A stretch of 64,000 nt of DNA from Mycobacterium parmense (lineage in GTDB: Bacteria; Actinomycetota; Actinomycetes; Mycobacteriales; Mycobacteriaceae): contig NZ_AP022614.1 in the NCBI RefSeq assembly GCF_010730575.1, positions 4,340,001 to 4,404,000 of the forward strand, given 5' to 3'. Below, piece after piece: positions 30,587-38,787 of the stretch. A program made the translations under genes and the position numbers. The notes below the pieces were generated by a model, which worked only from the letters and a program-made list of their open reading frames with translations, was not told where the DNA came from and made no database searches. Numbering within the stretch: the stretch's first letter is position 1; every line of letters starts with the position of its first letter.

Positions 30587-31783
30587 GTGGGGCATGTCCA
30601 TGCCGGGGTCGCGGCCGACGAGCACCGCGGGGGTGAGCGCGGACCTGCCGTAGCGGCGGCGTATCCGGTCGACGGCCGCGTCGACGCTGTCGGTTACCGG
30701 CGTTCGTCCGCCGAACGGCAACATCAGCTGCTGGGCGCCGCCGCCGTCGATCGAGGACACCGCGAAGCCGACCAGGGTGAGCCCGCGCTGCGCGATGACG
30801 GGCGCCGCCGCGGCGACCAGTTGGCGGGCCGCGGCGAGGATGGGCTGCGTCGACGAGGTGGCAGCAGGCAGCGTGCGCGACCGCGTGGCCCGGGTGAAGT
30901 CGTCGAAGCGCAGGCGCAGCACGACTGTGCGGCCGGTGCGCCCGGCGGCGCGCAGCCGGGCGGTGATGCGGTCGATCAGCGTGATGACCACCGCGTCGAT
31001 CTCGGCCGGCGACATGGTGTTGCCGGCCCGGCCCAGCGCCCGCTGCGCACCCACCGACCGGCGCCGCACACCAGTGGTCACCCGTCGCCGGTCGATGTTG
31101 CGCGACAACGCGAACAGATGGCGGCCCCGCGCGTTGCCCAGCAGCGAGGTCAGCGTCGACTCGCTGAGTTCGGCGACATCGGCCACCGTGTGCAGGCCGT
31201 GCGTGTGCAGTTTGTCGGCGGTCTTGGAGCCCACGCCCCACAGCCGGCGCACCGGCAGCGGGTGCAGGAAGGCCAGTTCCCCGTCGGGCGGCACGAGCAG
31301 CAGGCCGTCGGGCTTGGCCTCCTGGCTGGCGACCTTCGCGAGGAACTTCGTCCGCGCGATTCCGACCGTGATGGGCAGGCCGACGCGGTCGCGCACGTCG
31401 GCGCGCAGCCGCGCGGCGATCTCGACCGGCGTGCCGGAGACCCGGCGCAGCCCGCCCACGTCGAGGAACGCCTCGTCCACCGAGAGCGGTTCGACGATGG
31501 GCGTGCAGTCGCCGAACACGCCGAACACCGCGTCGCTGGCCCGCGAGTAGGCGCTCATCCGAGGTGGGACCACCACGGCGTCCGGGCACAGGCGGCGGGC
31601 CTGCGCCCCGCCCATGGCCGTTCGCACGCCGTAGGCCTTGGCCTCGTAACTGGCCGCCAGCACCACGCCGCCGCCGACGATCACGGGGCGGCCGCGCAGG
31701 GTCGGGTCGTCGCGCTGCTCGACGGACGCGTAGAACGAGTCCAGGTCCGCGTGCAGGATCGACGCATCACAGCGCACGAACAT
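30575..31783 (-). CDS. dinB3: Y-family DNA polymerase IV, DinB3 type
   Basis: DinB polymerases carry out translesion synthesis. The 402-residue protein has the palm catalytic residues (D13 and D15 in HADLDSFY; SVDEAF at 101-106), the helix-hairpin-helix thumb (RRLWGVGSKTADKLH), a little-finger domain and the beta-clamp motif QLMLPF (352-357). The steric-gate position is Tyr18, not the Leu of mycobacterial DinB2, so low ribonucleotide use is expected. M. smegmatis has DinB3 in the same setting next to ethR, whereas M. tuberculosis has no polymerase here. The symbol rests on this synteny. Confidence 0.87.
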   Translation of the reverse strand: MFVRCDASILHADLDSFYASVEQRDDPTLRGRPVIVGGGVVLAASYEAKAYGVRTAMGGAQARRLCPDAVVVPPRMSAYSRASDAVFGVFGDCTPIVEPLSVDEAFLDVGGLRRVSGTPVEIAARLRADVRDRVGLPITVGIARTKFLAKVASQEAKPDGLLLVPPDGELAFLHPLPVRRLWGVGSKTADKLHTHGLHTVADVAELSESTLTSLLGNARGRHLFALSRNIDRRRVTTGVRRRSVGAQRALGRAGNTMSPAEIDAVVITLIDRITARLRAAGRTGRTVVLRLRFDDFTRATRSRTLPAATSSTQPILAAARQLVAAAAPVIAQRGLTLVGFAVSSIDGGGAQQLMLPFGGRTPVTDSVDAAVDRIRRRYGRSALTPAVLVGRDPGMDMPHLPD

Positions 31784-31813
31784 ATGTTCGCACAGCCGGC
31801 CGACAAGTCCGGG

Positions 31814-32476
31814 TCAGCAGGCCTCGCCGTACACGCTGCTGACCCAGATGTGCACCAGCGTGTCGAGCAGTTGTTCGTCGGGCACCGAGGGACTCTCACC
31901 CGCGAACGAAGTGAGCATCACCTTCTCATTCAGCAGGTTCAGCGCCGCGGACAGGTCGCGCGCCGGCAGCGTCACCGGCGCGGCCCCGCGGGCGCGCTCG
32001 GCCTCGATCACCACCGTGATGTGGTCCACCCACTTCTGCATGAAGCGCGACCACAGCTCGCGGACGTCCTTGTTGGTGCGGGCGGCGTCGGCGGCCAGTG
32101 ACACCGCGCGGTGTGCCCCGAATGTCTGGACGAAGACATTGATCCCCGTGCGCCACAGCGTCTTGAGGTCCGCGGGCGGGTTGGCGATCAAAGTCTCCAG
32201 TGCGGAGTCGGCCTCGACGACCACCCGCTCCAGAAGGGTGAGCAGCACCGCGTCCTTGGACGGGAAATAGAAGTAGAACGTGGGCCGCGACAGTCCGGCG
32301 CCCCTGGCCAGGTCGTCGACGGAGATGTCGGCCAGCGGCCGCTCGGCCAGCAGCCGCTCGGCGGTGGACAGGATGGCCAGCTCGCGCTCGTCGCCCGACG
32401 GGCGGGTGGACCGCCGGCCCCGCGCGGGGCGGGGGGAGCCGGCGATCGAGCCGGCCCTCGAACTGGCGGTGGTCAC
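31814..32476 (-). CDS. ethR: EthR, TetR-family repressor of ethA
   Basis: EthR represses the monooxygenase gene ethA, and lower ethA expression gives ethionamide resistance. The 220-residue protein has an N-terminal HTH (DISVDDLARGAGLSRPTFYFYF, about 45-68) and a C-terminal ligand-binding domain with conserved Trp and Phe around the hydrophobic channel (ending LDTLVHIWVSSVYGE). The start is a GTG at 32476, giving VTTASSRAG. It is divergent from ethA with 76 bases between, where the operator lies. The sequence is close to M. tuberculosis EthR through the HTH and at the C-terminus. Confidence 0.96.
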   Translation of the reverse strand: MTTASSRAGSIAGSPRPARGRRSTRPSGDERELAILSTAERLLAERPLADISVDDLARGAGLSRPTFYFYFPSKDAVLLTLLERVVVEADSALETLIANPPADLKTLWRTGINVFVQTFGAHRAVSLAADAARTNKDVRELWSRFMQKWVDHITVVIEAERARGAAPVTLPARDLSAALNLLNEKVMLTSFAGESPSVPDEQLLDTLVHIWVSSVYGEAC

Positions 32477-32490
32477 GACAGTGAGCTTAC

Positions 32491-32548
32491 ACGGCGTTGA
32501 AACTTTCGACAGCGTGTTGACTACTTCGACACGGCGTTGATAGCGTGA
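32491..32548. promoter_or_regulatory. EthR operator in the ethR-ethA divergent region
   Basis: The region holds repeated units: ACGGCGTTGA twice (32491-32500, 32531-32540), and GTTGA-N5-TCGAC twice (32496-32510 and 32516-32530). It ends in GTTGATAGCGTG just before ethA. The M. tuberculosis EthR operator is a 55-base array of the same GTTGA/TCGAC half-sites ending GTTGATAGCGTGG, to which several EthR dimers bind cooperatively. The arrangement here agrees, so autoregulation and ethA repression should be conserved. Confidence 0.88.
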
Positions 32549-32552
32549 CCCT

Positions 32553-34022
32553 ATGGCTGAGCACCTTGACGTGGTCATCATCGGCGCTGGCATCTCGGGC
32601 GTCAGCGCCGCCTGGCACCTGCAGCAGCGGTGCCCGTCCAAGACCTACGCGATCCTGGAACGACGGGACGACCTGGGCGGCACGTGGGATCTGTTCAAGT
32701 ACCCCGGCATCCGGTCCGACTCGGACATGTTCACCCTCGGGTTCCGGTTCAAGCCGTGGCGCTCGGCGAAGTCGATCGCCGACGGCGCGTCGATCAAGGC
32801 CTACATCAGGGAGACCGCGGTCGAGAACGGCATCGACAGCCACATCCGCTACCGCCAGCGGGTGGTGGCCGCCGACTGGTCCGACGCTGACAACCGCTGG
32901 ACCCTGACCGTGGAAAGCGACGGCCGGAGCTCGGAGCTCACCTGCTCGTTCTTGTTCGCCTGCAGCGGCTATTACAACTACGACGAAGGCTATTCACCCG
33001 CCTTCGCCGGGTCGCAGGACTTCAAAGGCACGATCGTGCACCCGCAGCACTGGCCCGACGACCTCGACTACCAGGGCAAGAAGATCGTCGTGATCGGGTC
33101 CGGCGCCACCGCCATCACCCTGATCCCGGCCCTGGTGAACTCGGGGTCCGGCCACGTGACGATGCTGCAGCGCTCGCCCACCTACATCGGCTCGCTGCCG
33201 GGGGTCGACCCGTTCGCCGAGCGTGCCAACCGGCTGCTGCCCGAGCGCTTGGCGCACGTGGCGAACCGCTGGAAGGCGATCGCGTTCAGCACTTTTCAGT
33301 ACCAGCTGTCGCGCAAGGCCCCCGCCTACATGCGCAAGACCCTGATGACGATGGCCCGCCGGCGCCTGCCCGAGGGCTACGACGTCGAGAAGCACTTCGG
33401 CCCGCACTACAACGTCTGGGACCAGCGGTTGTGTCTGGCGCCGGACGGCGACTTCTTCCGCACCATCCGGCACGGCAAGGCCGACGTCGTCACCGACACC
33501 ATCGACCGGTTCACCGCCACGGGGATCAGGCTCGTCTCGGGTGAGGAGTTGCGGGCTGACATCATCGTCACCGCAACGGGATTGAACATGCAGCTGCTCG
33601 GCGGCCTGGTGCCGTCCCGCAACGGCGAGCCCATGGACCTCACGTCGCTGATGACCTACAAGGGCTGCATGTTCTCCGGCGTGCCGAACTTCGCCATCAC
33701 CTTCGGGTACACGAACGCGTCCTGGACGCTGAAGGCCGACCTGGTCTCCGAGTTCGTGTGCCGGCTGCTGAATCACATGGACGCCAAGGGATTCGACTTC
33801 GTGGAGCCGCAGCACCCGGATGACTCCGTCGACGAGCTGCCGTTCATGGACTTCAGCCCCGGCTACTTCCAGCGCTCGATGCACCTGCTGCCCAAGTCCG
33901 GCTCGCGCGCGCCGTGGCGGTTGAAGCAGAATTACCTCTTCGACATGCGCACCATCAGGCACGGCCGTGTCGACGACGAAGGCCTGCTGTTCGCGAAAAA
34001 GCGTGCACCCGTAGGGGTTTGA
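32553..34022 (+). CDS. ethA: EthA, Baeyer-Villiger flavin monooxygenase
   Basis: EthA uses FAD and NADPH to oxidise ketones and sulfur compounds and activates the prodrug ethionamide. The 489 residues equal the M. tuberculosis length. FAD-binding GAGISG lies at about 11-16. A second Rossmann motif VIGSGATAITL lies near residue 183. The FXGxxxHxxxWP Baeyer-Villiger fingerprint is seen as FKGTIVHPQHWP (about 161-172). The ATG at 32553 follows the EthR operator directly. It is convergent with the RraA-like gene and separated by one base. Confidence 0.97.
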   Translation: MAEHLDVVIIGAGISGVSAAWHLQQRCPSKTYAILERRDDLGGTWDLFKYPGIRSDSDMFTLGFRFKPWRSAKSIADGASIKAYIRETAVENGIDSHIRYRQRVVAADWSDADNRWTLTVESDGRSSELTCSFLFACSGYYNYDEGYSPAFAGSQDFKGTIVHPQHWPDDLDYQGKKIVVIGSGATAITLIPALVNSGSGHVTMLQRSPTYIGSLPGVDPFAERANRLLPERLAHVANRWKAIAFSTFQYQLSRKAPAYMRKTLMTMARRRLPEGYDVEKHFGPHYNVWDQRLCLAPDGDFFRTIRHGKADVVTDTIDRFTATGIRLVSGEELRADIIVTATGLNMQLLGGLVPSRNGEPMDLTSLMTYKGCMFSGVPNFAITFGYTNASWTLKADLVSEFVCRLLNHMDAKGFDFVEPQHPDDSVDELPFMDFSPGYFQRSMHLLPKSGSRAPWRLKQNYLFDMRTIRHGRVDDEGLLFAKKRAPVGV

Positions 34023-34023
34023 G

Positions 34024-34509
34024 TCAGGGCTGCGCCGCGACGACGACGATCCCGTCGTCGTCGCTGTGGGCGATCTCGCCTGGTGAGAACGTCACCCCGC
34101 CCAGCGTGACCTCGACGTCGCGCTCGCCGTCCCCGGTCTTGGTGCTCTTGCGGGGATTGGTTCCCAGCGCCTTGATGCCGATGTCGATGCCGCGCAGCGC
34201 GGCCGCGTCGCGGACGGCGCCGTTGATGACCAGCCCGGCCCAGCCGTTGGAGCGCGCGAGTTCGGCGATGACTTCTCCGACCAGCGCCGAGTGCAGCGAA
34301 CCGCCCCCGTCGATGACGAGTACGCCGCCCGCGCCGGGCTGCGAGAGCACGGACTTCAGCAGCGCGTTGTCCTCAAAGCAGCGCACGGTGCTGATCGGCC
34401 CGGCGAATTGGGTGCGGCCGCCGAACTGGCGGAATTGCAGGTCGCAGCTGCGGACGTCGGGCCCGATGCTGTCGACGAGGTCGGCCGTCGGCTGGAACGA
34501 CACGGTCAC
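34024..34509 (-). CDS. rraA: RraA-like protein (annotated MenG in some genomes)
   Basis: The 161-residue protein has the RraA fold markers: [37 protein letters not shown] and [17 protein letters not shown]. RraA-family proteins bind RNase E in enterobacteria or act as aldolases/demethylase-like enzymes; older annotation as menaquinone methyltransferase MenG is probably wrong for this fold. The GTG start at 34509 overlaps the stop of the upstream hns-like gene as GTGA, so the two are co-translated. M. tuberculosis has the same pair (Rv3852-Rv3853). Confidence 0.88.
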   Translation of the reverse strand: MTVSFQPTADLVDSIGPDVRSCDLQFRQFGGRTQFAGPISTVRCFEDNALLKSVLSQPGAGGVLVIDGGGSLHSALVGEVIAELARSNGWAGLVINGAVRDAAALRGIDIGIKALGTNPRKSTKTGDGERDVEVTLGGVTFSPGEIAHSDDDGIVVVAAQP

Positions 34510-34937
34510 CGGCGCCGAAGCTGCCGGATGAGCAGGACGGCCAGGAGGCTGACGGCCAAGGCGACGAGCCATGGAGCCCGGGACGGGCCCAGCGCCGCGG
34601 CCGGCACGTCGACGGGCAGGGGGTTCTCAGCGGCTTCGACGGTTGACTTCGCTTGCGCCGCAGCATCTTTGGCTGCAGCCGTCAGGTCGCCGTTGGTCTC
34701 GACGCGCTGCTGGGGGGCCAGTGGCCGCTCCGCGGGTCCGGGGGCCGGCGGGGGCGGCGGTGCCTTCTTGGCGGGCGCTTTCTTGGCCGGGGCCTTCTTG
34801 GCCACCGCCTTCTTGGCCGGGGCTTTCTTGGCGGGCGCCTTGGCGGCCTTCTTCGCCGCCTTGGCAGGGGGCGTGTGCTCCGGCGGCGTCGGGGTGCCGT
34901 CGGGTTCGCTGTTGGGTTGGTCCTGCGGGTCTGCCAT
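34506..34937 (-). CDS. hns: Hns-like Lys/Ala-rich membrane-anchored protein
   Basis: The 143-residue protein has an acidic, Pro-rich start, then a run of AKKAPAKKA repeats (about 25-62) like histone H1 tails, a Pro-rich patch, a helical part and a C-terminal transmembrane helix (about 118-138, [15 protein letters not shown]) followed by RQLRRR. The M. tuberculosis counterpart Rv3852 was named Hns for its DNA binding and membrane location. The start at ATG 34937 has GAGGAG upstream. DNA binding via the Lys repeats is expected; the exact role is unsettled. Confidence 0.88.
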   Translation of the reverse strand: MADPQDQPNSEPDGTPTPPEHTPPAKAAKKAAKAPAKKAPAKKAVAKKAPAKKAPAKKAPPPPPAPGPAERPLAPQQRVETNGDLTAAAKDAAAQAKSTVEAAENPLPVDVPAAALGPSRAPWLVALAVSLLAVLLIRQLRRR

Positions 34938-35030
34938 GCGGCCGCTCCTCTTGAGCCTTCTCACGCGTCCTAGCGCACCGGGTCGTCGGTCCCATCATGC
35001 CAGGACACGCGGTGGGGCCTCGGCGAGCGG

Positions 35031-35537
35031 TCACGGTCTGCGCCGCGCCGCCCAGACCGCGCCCGCCGCGACGAGCACAGCCGCCACGGCCACGAAGGGC
35101 CAGACCGGGATGCTCGTGCGCCCGGTGCCGGTGCCGCTCGCCGGAGGTCCGGGCGTGCCCGTGCCGGGCACCGTCAGCCGAAACGACCAGGACCCCGACA
35201 CCACATGCCCGTCGGCGGACGTCACCCGGTAGTTCACCGTGTAGGCGCCGGCCGGTCCCAGCGGACGCAGGCCGATCGCGACGACCGCCCCCTGCACGCT
35301 CGGCTGCCCGGTGGACCACAGGTTTCCGTCGGGCCCCACGACCGTCATGGCCGCGAACGTTGTCTGCAGCTGCTCGTTGAACGTCGCGCTCACCCGGGCG
35401 GGCCCGGCGGCGAGCATCGCGTCGTCGCCGGGATCGGTGGACACCCGGGTGGCGTGGGCGCACGCCGGTGGTGCGAGCAGCGCCGCGACGCAGAGCAGGG
35501 CGGCGCAGACCCACGCGACGAGCGCGCAACGCTTCAT
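35031..35537 (-). CDS. CopC-domain copper-binding exported protein
   Basis: The 168-residue protein has a signal peptide (about 1-27, ending PACAHA), after which the mature protein starts with the His of AHATRVST, a typical CopC copper ligand. The beta-barrel core contains FNEQLQ and TVNYRVTSADGHVVSGSWSF, the CopC signature with a further His. A C-terminal transmembrane helix (about 143-163) anchors it. It overlaps the preceding YcnI-like gene by four bases. Copper uptake or delivery at the outer face of the membrane is the likely function. Confidence 0.85.
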   Translation of the reverse strand: MKRCALVAWVCAALLCVAALLAPPACAHATRVSTDPGDDAMLAAGPARVSATFNEQLQTTFAAMTVVGPDGNLWSTGQPSVQGAVVAIGLRPLGPAGAYTVNYRVTSADGHVVSGSWSFRLTVPGTGTPGPPASGTGTGRTSIPVWPFVAVAAVLVAAGAVWAARRRP

Positions 35538-36211
35538 GCCCGCCGGCGGATCAACGCGACAGCCACCGCCAGAGCCCCCAGCACCAGCGCCGCGCCGCCG
35601 AGCAACCGTGCGGTGTTGTCCGAGCTGGCGGGCCGTGGCGTGGTGGCGGCGCGGTCGCCCGCCGGCGCCGAGGACGGCTGGTGGTCATGCGATGCCGGCG
35701 GCCCCGCCGCGAGGGCGAGCGTGGGCACCGGGTTCTCCGGCTCGCCGCCGCCGGGCAGCGGCGGCTGGTCCCACTTCACGACCGTCCCGTCGGCGTAGGT
35801 CTGGGTGGTCGGGAAGCTCACCGTGTCGGCGTCGGGCAACGTCACCGACAGGCGGAACAACGCGAATTGGTCCACTCCGATCCCCCCGTTGGGCGCGGCC
35901 TTCCACGTAACCGAGCGGACGGTGCCGGCCGCTGCGTCGCGGTCCAGCGTGGCGGTCCACCCCGGCATGGTCTCGGTGCGCGCGGAGGCCACATTGGGCA
36001 GCGCGACCGTCAGTGCGGTGGTCGCGGCGCCCTTGTTCGATTCGTTGGGGACTTGGAAGGTCACGACCGCGGTGGCCCCGCGCACTGCGTTGTCGCTGCT
36101 GGCGTGGACGTGCGCCCATGCCGCGGGCGCACCCGCTGCGGAGCCGACGATCAAGGCACCGGCCGCGACCGCGGCCCAGGCCGGGGAGATCAGTCTGCCG
36201 CGCGGTGACAT
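35534..36211 (-). CDS. YcnI-like (DUF1775) exported copper-linked protein
   Basis: The protein (225 residues from ATG 36211; a TTG at 36241 overlapping the upstream stop is the alternative) has a signal peptide ending AAWAHVHAS. The His after cleavage is the DUF1775 metal ligand. The core (VVTFQVPNESN, ALPNV, PGWTATLDR, WKAAP, FRLSVTLP) fits YcnI. A disordered linker with His and a C-terminal transmembrane helix follow. YcnI in Bacillus binds Cu(II) and is encoded with the CopC-domain transporter YcnJ; here it is coupled to a CopC gene. No CopD partner is nearby. Confidence 0.85.
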   Translation of the reverse strand: MSPRGRLISPAWAAVAAGALIVGSAAGAPAAWAHVHASSDNAVRGATAVVTFQVPNESNKGAATTALTVALPNVASARTETMPGWTATLDRDAAAGTVRSVTWKAAPNGGIGVDQFALFRLSVTLPDADTVSFPTTQTYADGTVVKWDQPPLPGGGEPENPVPTLALAAGPPASHDHQPSSAPAGDRAATTPRPASSDNTARLLGGAALVLGALAVAVALIRRRA

Positions 36212-36237
36212 GCCGGGCTGCCGTCGTGCGTGCGAAG

Positions 36238-36894
36238 TCAACTCAGCCCGAGCCGGGCCATCAGGTCCGCCTCGATGCCGTCGAGTTGGGAAGCGATCGC
36301 GGCGTGCGCGGAGCGACGCCGCGCGCTCGGCATGTTCTCGGCGGCGGTGACCGCCGCCGACAGGTCGGTGAGCCGTTCGGTGATGGCGGCGGCGAACTGT
36401 CTGGTCTCGGCGTCCTTCGGCTTCCTGTCGGCCACCATCCGCAATGACTTCTCGGCCCCGGCGATCCGGGCCGACAGCTCGGCGCCGTGCCCGGAGAACT
36501 GGCCGATCTGGGCAAGCGGAATCCCCAGCCGGTCGGCGCGGCGCTGGTCGATGAGCGCGCGGGCGGACACGGCGGCCCGGTAGATGACCGGCGTGAGAAT
36601 CGGCGCGAGGAGCCGGGATACCGTCATCGCCCGGCGGATGCGTGTCGGCGACAGCAATTTGCCTTCGCGGACCGCCTTGAGCTCGGCCTCGGCGACTTTC
36701 AACGCGTTCCGGTCGCTGTCGCGCTGGGATTTGATCTGCGCCTTGAGGGCCTTTTCCGCGGCACGCCGTTCGTGCTTGAACCGACGGACTTCGTTCTTGG
36801 CCGACAGTTTGGCCTCGAGTTTCGCGCGGGCCCTGATCGCACGGGCCTCGGCGCGACGCGTCGCGCGACTCTTTCGCTTACGGAACAGGGCCAT
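36238..36894 (-). CDS. Conserved actinobacterial protein of unknown function (Rv3850-like)
   Basis: The 218-residue protein equals the M. tuberculosis Rv3850 length. The N-terminal third is very basic and helical (MALFRKRKSRATRRAEARAI and following), likely a coiled coil to about residue 85. A mildly hydrophobic part (about 95-118, LLAPILTPVIYRAAVSA) and more helices follow. It could be a peripheral membrane or nucleic-acid-binding protein; no known enzyme motif is present. GGGAGG precedes the ATG at 36894. It is upstream of the YcnI/CopC pair on the same strand. Confidence 0.75.
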   Translation of the reverse strand: MALFRKRKSRATRRAEARAIRARAKLEAKLSAKNEVRRFKHERRAAEKALKAQIKSQRDSDRNALKVAEAELKAVREGKLLSPTRIRRAMTVSRLLAPILTPVIYRAAVSARALIDQRRADRLGIPLAQIGQFSGHGAELSARIAGAEKSLRMVADRKPKDAETRQFAAAITERLTDLSAAVTAAENMPSARRRSAHAAIASQLDGIEADLMARLGLS

Positions 36895-37031
36895 TCGCGG
36901 CCGCCTCCCGGTCATCTCGCTGGCTACGTTGTCTATCGCTCTCGCGTGTGCGCGATCCGTGAGCCAACCCTAATGGGAATGGACCGGGGGCAATCCGTCA
37001 GGTGGGGCTGCGCCTTTCCTACGTTGGGGGC

Positions 37032-37430
37032 CTATGCGTCGAGGTGCTCCGCGCGGCGGAGTTCGTCCACGCGCGCCAGGACGTCCTGCAGGGCCTCGTG
37101 GGACAACTCGGAGGCGCGCAGCGCCAGACGGCGGACACTGTCGTCACGCATCGAGGCGACGAACGCCAACTCCTTGTCGAGTTTCTCGTAGTACTCGTCG
37201 TCGGTGAAGTAGGCCGGCTTGATGCGGAAGAAATTGGCCAGGGCGGCCATGGTTGCCGCCGAAGGATTCGTGCGGTTGCCCGAGCGTAGCTGGGACAGGT
37301 ACGGGGCCGACATCGTGATGCCCTCCGACTTGAGCGCCGCGATGACTTCGGCAGAGGTGTGCGGCCCGCGCCCCGGCGGATACACCGTGTCGAATAGGCG
37401 ATTCAGGCGGGCAGCGAACGTCGTGCTCAT
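37032..37430 (-). CDS. espR: EspR, nucleoid-associated regulator of ESX-1 genes
   Basis: EspR binds many sites across the chromosome, including the espACD promoter, and affects ESX-1 secretion and cell-wall genes. The 132-residue protein has the family length. Its N-terminal HTH domain has the unusual extended form (TSAEVIAALKSEGITMSAPY, LSQLRSGNRTNP) and the C-terminal dimer helix ends VDELRRAEHLDA. The sequence is close to M. tuberculosis EspR to about residue 85, less so in the C-terminal third. GGAGG precedes the ATG at 37430. Its own upstream region is long, as expected for autoregulation. Confidence 0.96.
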   Translation of the reverse strand: MSTTFAARLNRLFDTVYPPGRGPHTSAEVIAALKSEGITMSAPYLSQLRSGNRTNPSAATMAALANFFRIKPAYFTDDEYYEKLDKELAFVASMRDDSVRRLALRASELSHEALQDVLARVDELRRAEHLDA

Positions 37431-38064
37431 CGAAGTGACCTCCACTGGGCTCTAGAAGTGAACTATTGCCTGGGCATATTTGCTGTTCATGGTACCGGGG
37501 GTATGTTTCACCCACCAGGTGCAAACCCGGATGGTCGCCACGCAGACTTAGCTGACGCACGCAGTTTCCCCACCCTTCGAGGGTCCAACCAATTCGCTGG
37601 CGTGTCCACTTTATTGGCGAAACTCACAGGTTATACGCAGAAAACGGGAAGCCGGCGACGTGGCGGACGGTTGGCGAGATCGCGGCCTGCGCGGGGCGGG
37701 GGAAAGCGCTGGAGCCGTGTCCAGGGGATCGTCCAGCAATGCGCGCCCGCAAAAACGCCGATTTGCTGTAACTGCCGATTATATCCACTGAACGAACACT
37801 TCCCCCATGCCGACGGCGACGCCGGACCCGCCTGCGGGGGCCGCCGGACTTGCCGGTGTATGGGGCTCATGGTAGCGAATGCGCGGAGGTCGCCCGCTGA
37901 GCGGCGGTCCGCTGCGCCGTCGCGGACGAAGTTTGCGGCGCACCCATCGCCGCGACGGCCACCCGGGGGCGGTGGCTGCGCCGACGCCCAGGCATCCACA
38001 ATCCGAAACGCCGACACGGTTCGCCGGCGTCCCGGGGCGGCTCGAGCGCGTGCGGCCGGCGCCG
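37431..38064. promoter_or_regulatory. espR upstream region; Rv3848 position is empty
   Basis: These 634 bases separate espR from the Rv3847-like gene. M. tuberculosis has Rv3848 (about 300 codons) in this interval; no such protein can be read here. Frames on both strands are Arg/Gly/Pro-rich without recognisable domains. Bases 37440-37660 and 37740-37800 are AT-richer than the surroundings and may be EspR-binding or promoter DNA. I see no repeat array or RNA gene. Confidence 0.5.
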
Positions 38065-38598
38065 CTAGGCCGCGAGGAGCATGGCGAGGATCGCCGTGTC
38101 CGGGTGGCTGATCGGATCGACACCCACCCGGCTGACCATGGAGGTGATGGTGCCGTCGGCTTCGGCCTCCACCCACGCCGCCCGGTGCTCGAGCCCCAGG
38201 TACGGCAGCCCCGGCAGCAGCACGCAGCCCGAAGCCGCGCCGGTGCATTCGGGCAGGGAGGGCGTGGTTTCCGACGGCGGATGCAGCATCAGCAACGCGG
38301 GCGGCTGATGCTCCGCGAAATACCCTGGCTGGATTGCAGATTCACCGAACACGGTGCCCTCGGCCAGCACAAGGCCGACGGTGCCCGGCTCGGGTTCGTC
38401 GGGCAACTCCTCGCGCGCGCCGAATACCGTTGTGGTGGAGAGCAACCCGGGTAGCGAAGCGACCCGGACGGCCACCATCAGCAGTTGGGCCCACTCCTTC
38501 GTCGAGTCAGGCCAACGCCCGGAGATGACGAACCCTTTCAGGGCACCACGAGAATGGAAGGGGGAAACCCCTATTGGCCGTTCCGAGCCAGTCTCCAT
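38065..38598 (-). CDS. Conserved mycobacterial protein of unknown function (Rv3847-like)
   Basis: The 177 residues equal the length of M. tuberculosis Rv3847, which has the same place between espR and sodA. The protein is soluble, with no signal or membrane helix, and has a LLMVAVRVASLPGLLSTTTVFG stretch (about 40-61) and an HPDTAILAMLLA end. No enzyme motif is visible. ORF quality and synteny support it as real; function is unknown. It is transcribed in the same direction as sodA but a terminator (38741-38771) separates them. Confidence 0.75.
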   Translation of the reverse strand: METGSERPIGVSPFHSRGALKGFVISGRWPDSTKEWAQLLMVAVRVASLPGLLSTTTVFGAREELPDEPEPGTVGLVLAEGTVFGESAIQPGYFAEHQPPALLMLHPPSETTPSLPECTGAASGCVLLPGLPYLGLEHRAAWVEAEADGTITSMVSRVGVDPISHPDTAILAMLLAA

Positions 38599-38740
38599 TT
38601 TCGACCTCCGCGCGACGCCTCCATCCGATTAACCACACTGGTAGCTCGAATACTTAAGGATGCCTGCGGGTTCGGCGCCGTGCAACCCGACACGGCCAGT
38701 CAGGCCGGTGAAACAAAAATCGCGACGTCCGAAGAAAGCC

Positions 38741-38771
38741 AGAGGCGCCGCGCAATCCGCGCGGCGCCTCT
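38741..38771 (-). terminator. Rho-independent-type terminator of sodA
   Basis: A perfect 13-base stem, AGAGGCGCCGCGC (38741-38753) and GCGCGGCGCCTCT (38759-38771), encloses a five-base loop. It begins 17 bases after the sodA stop. On the minus strand it is followed by GGCTTTCTTC, a weak U-rich tail. It separates sodA from the Rv3847-like gene. Confidence 0.88.
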
Positions 38772-38787
38772 GTTGATCAAGCAACGG

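Noticed and set aside
30587..32101. A 504-codon plus-strand frame over dinB3 and ethR
   Set aside because: It is antisense to two well-supported genes and has no recognisable domain.
37458..38111. A 217-codon plus-strand frame in the espR upstream region
   Set aside because: Arg/Gly/Pro-rich, no ribosome-binding site of note, no domain, and it overlaps the end of the Rv3847-like gene.
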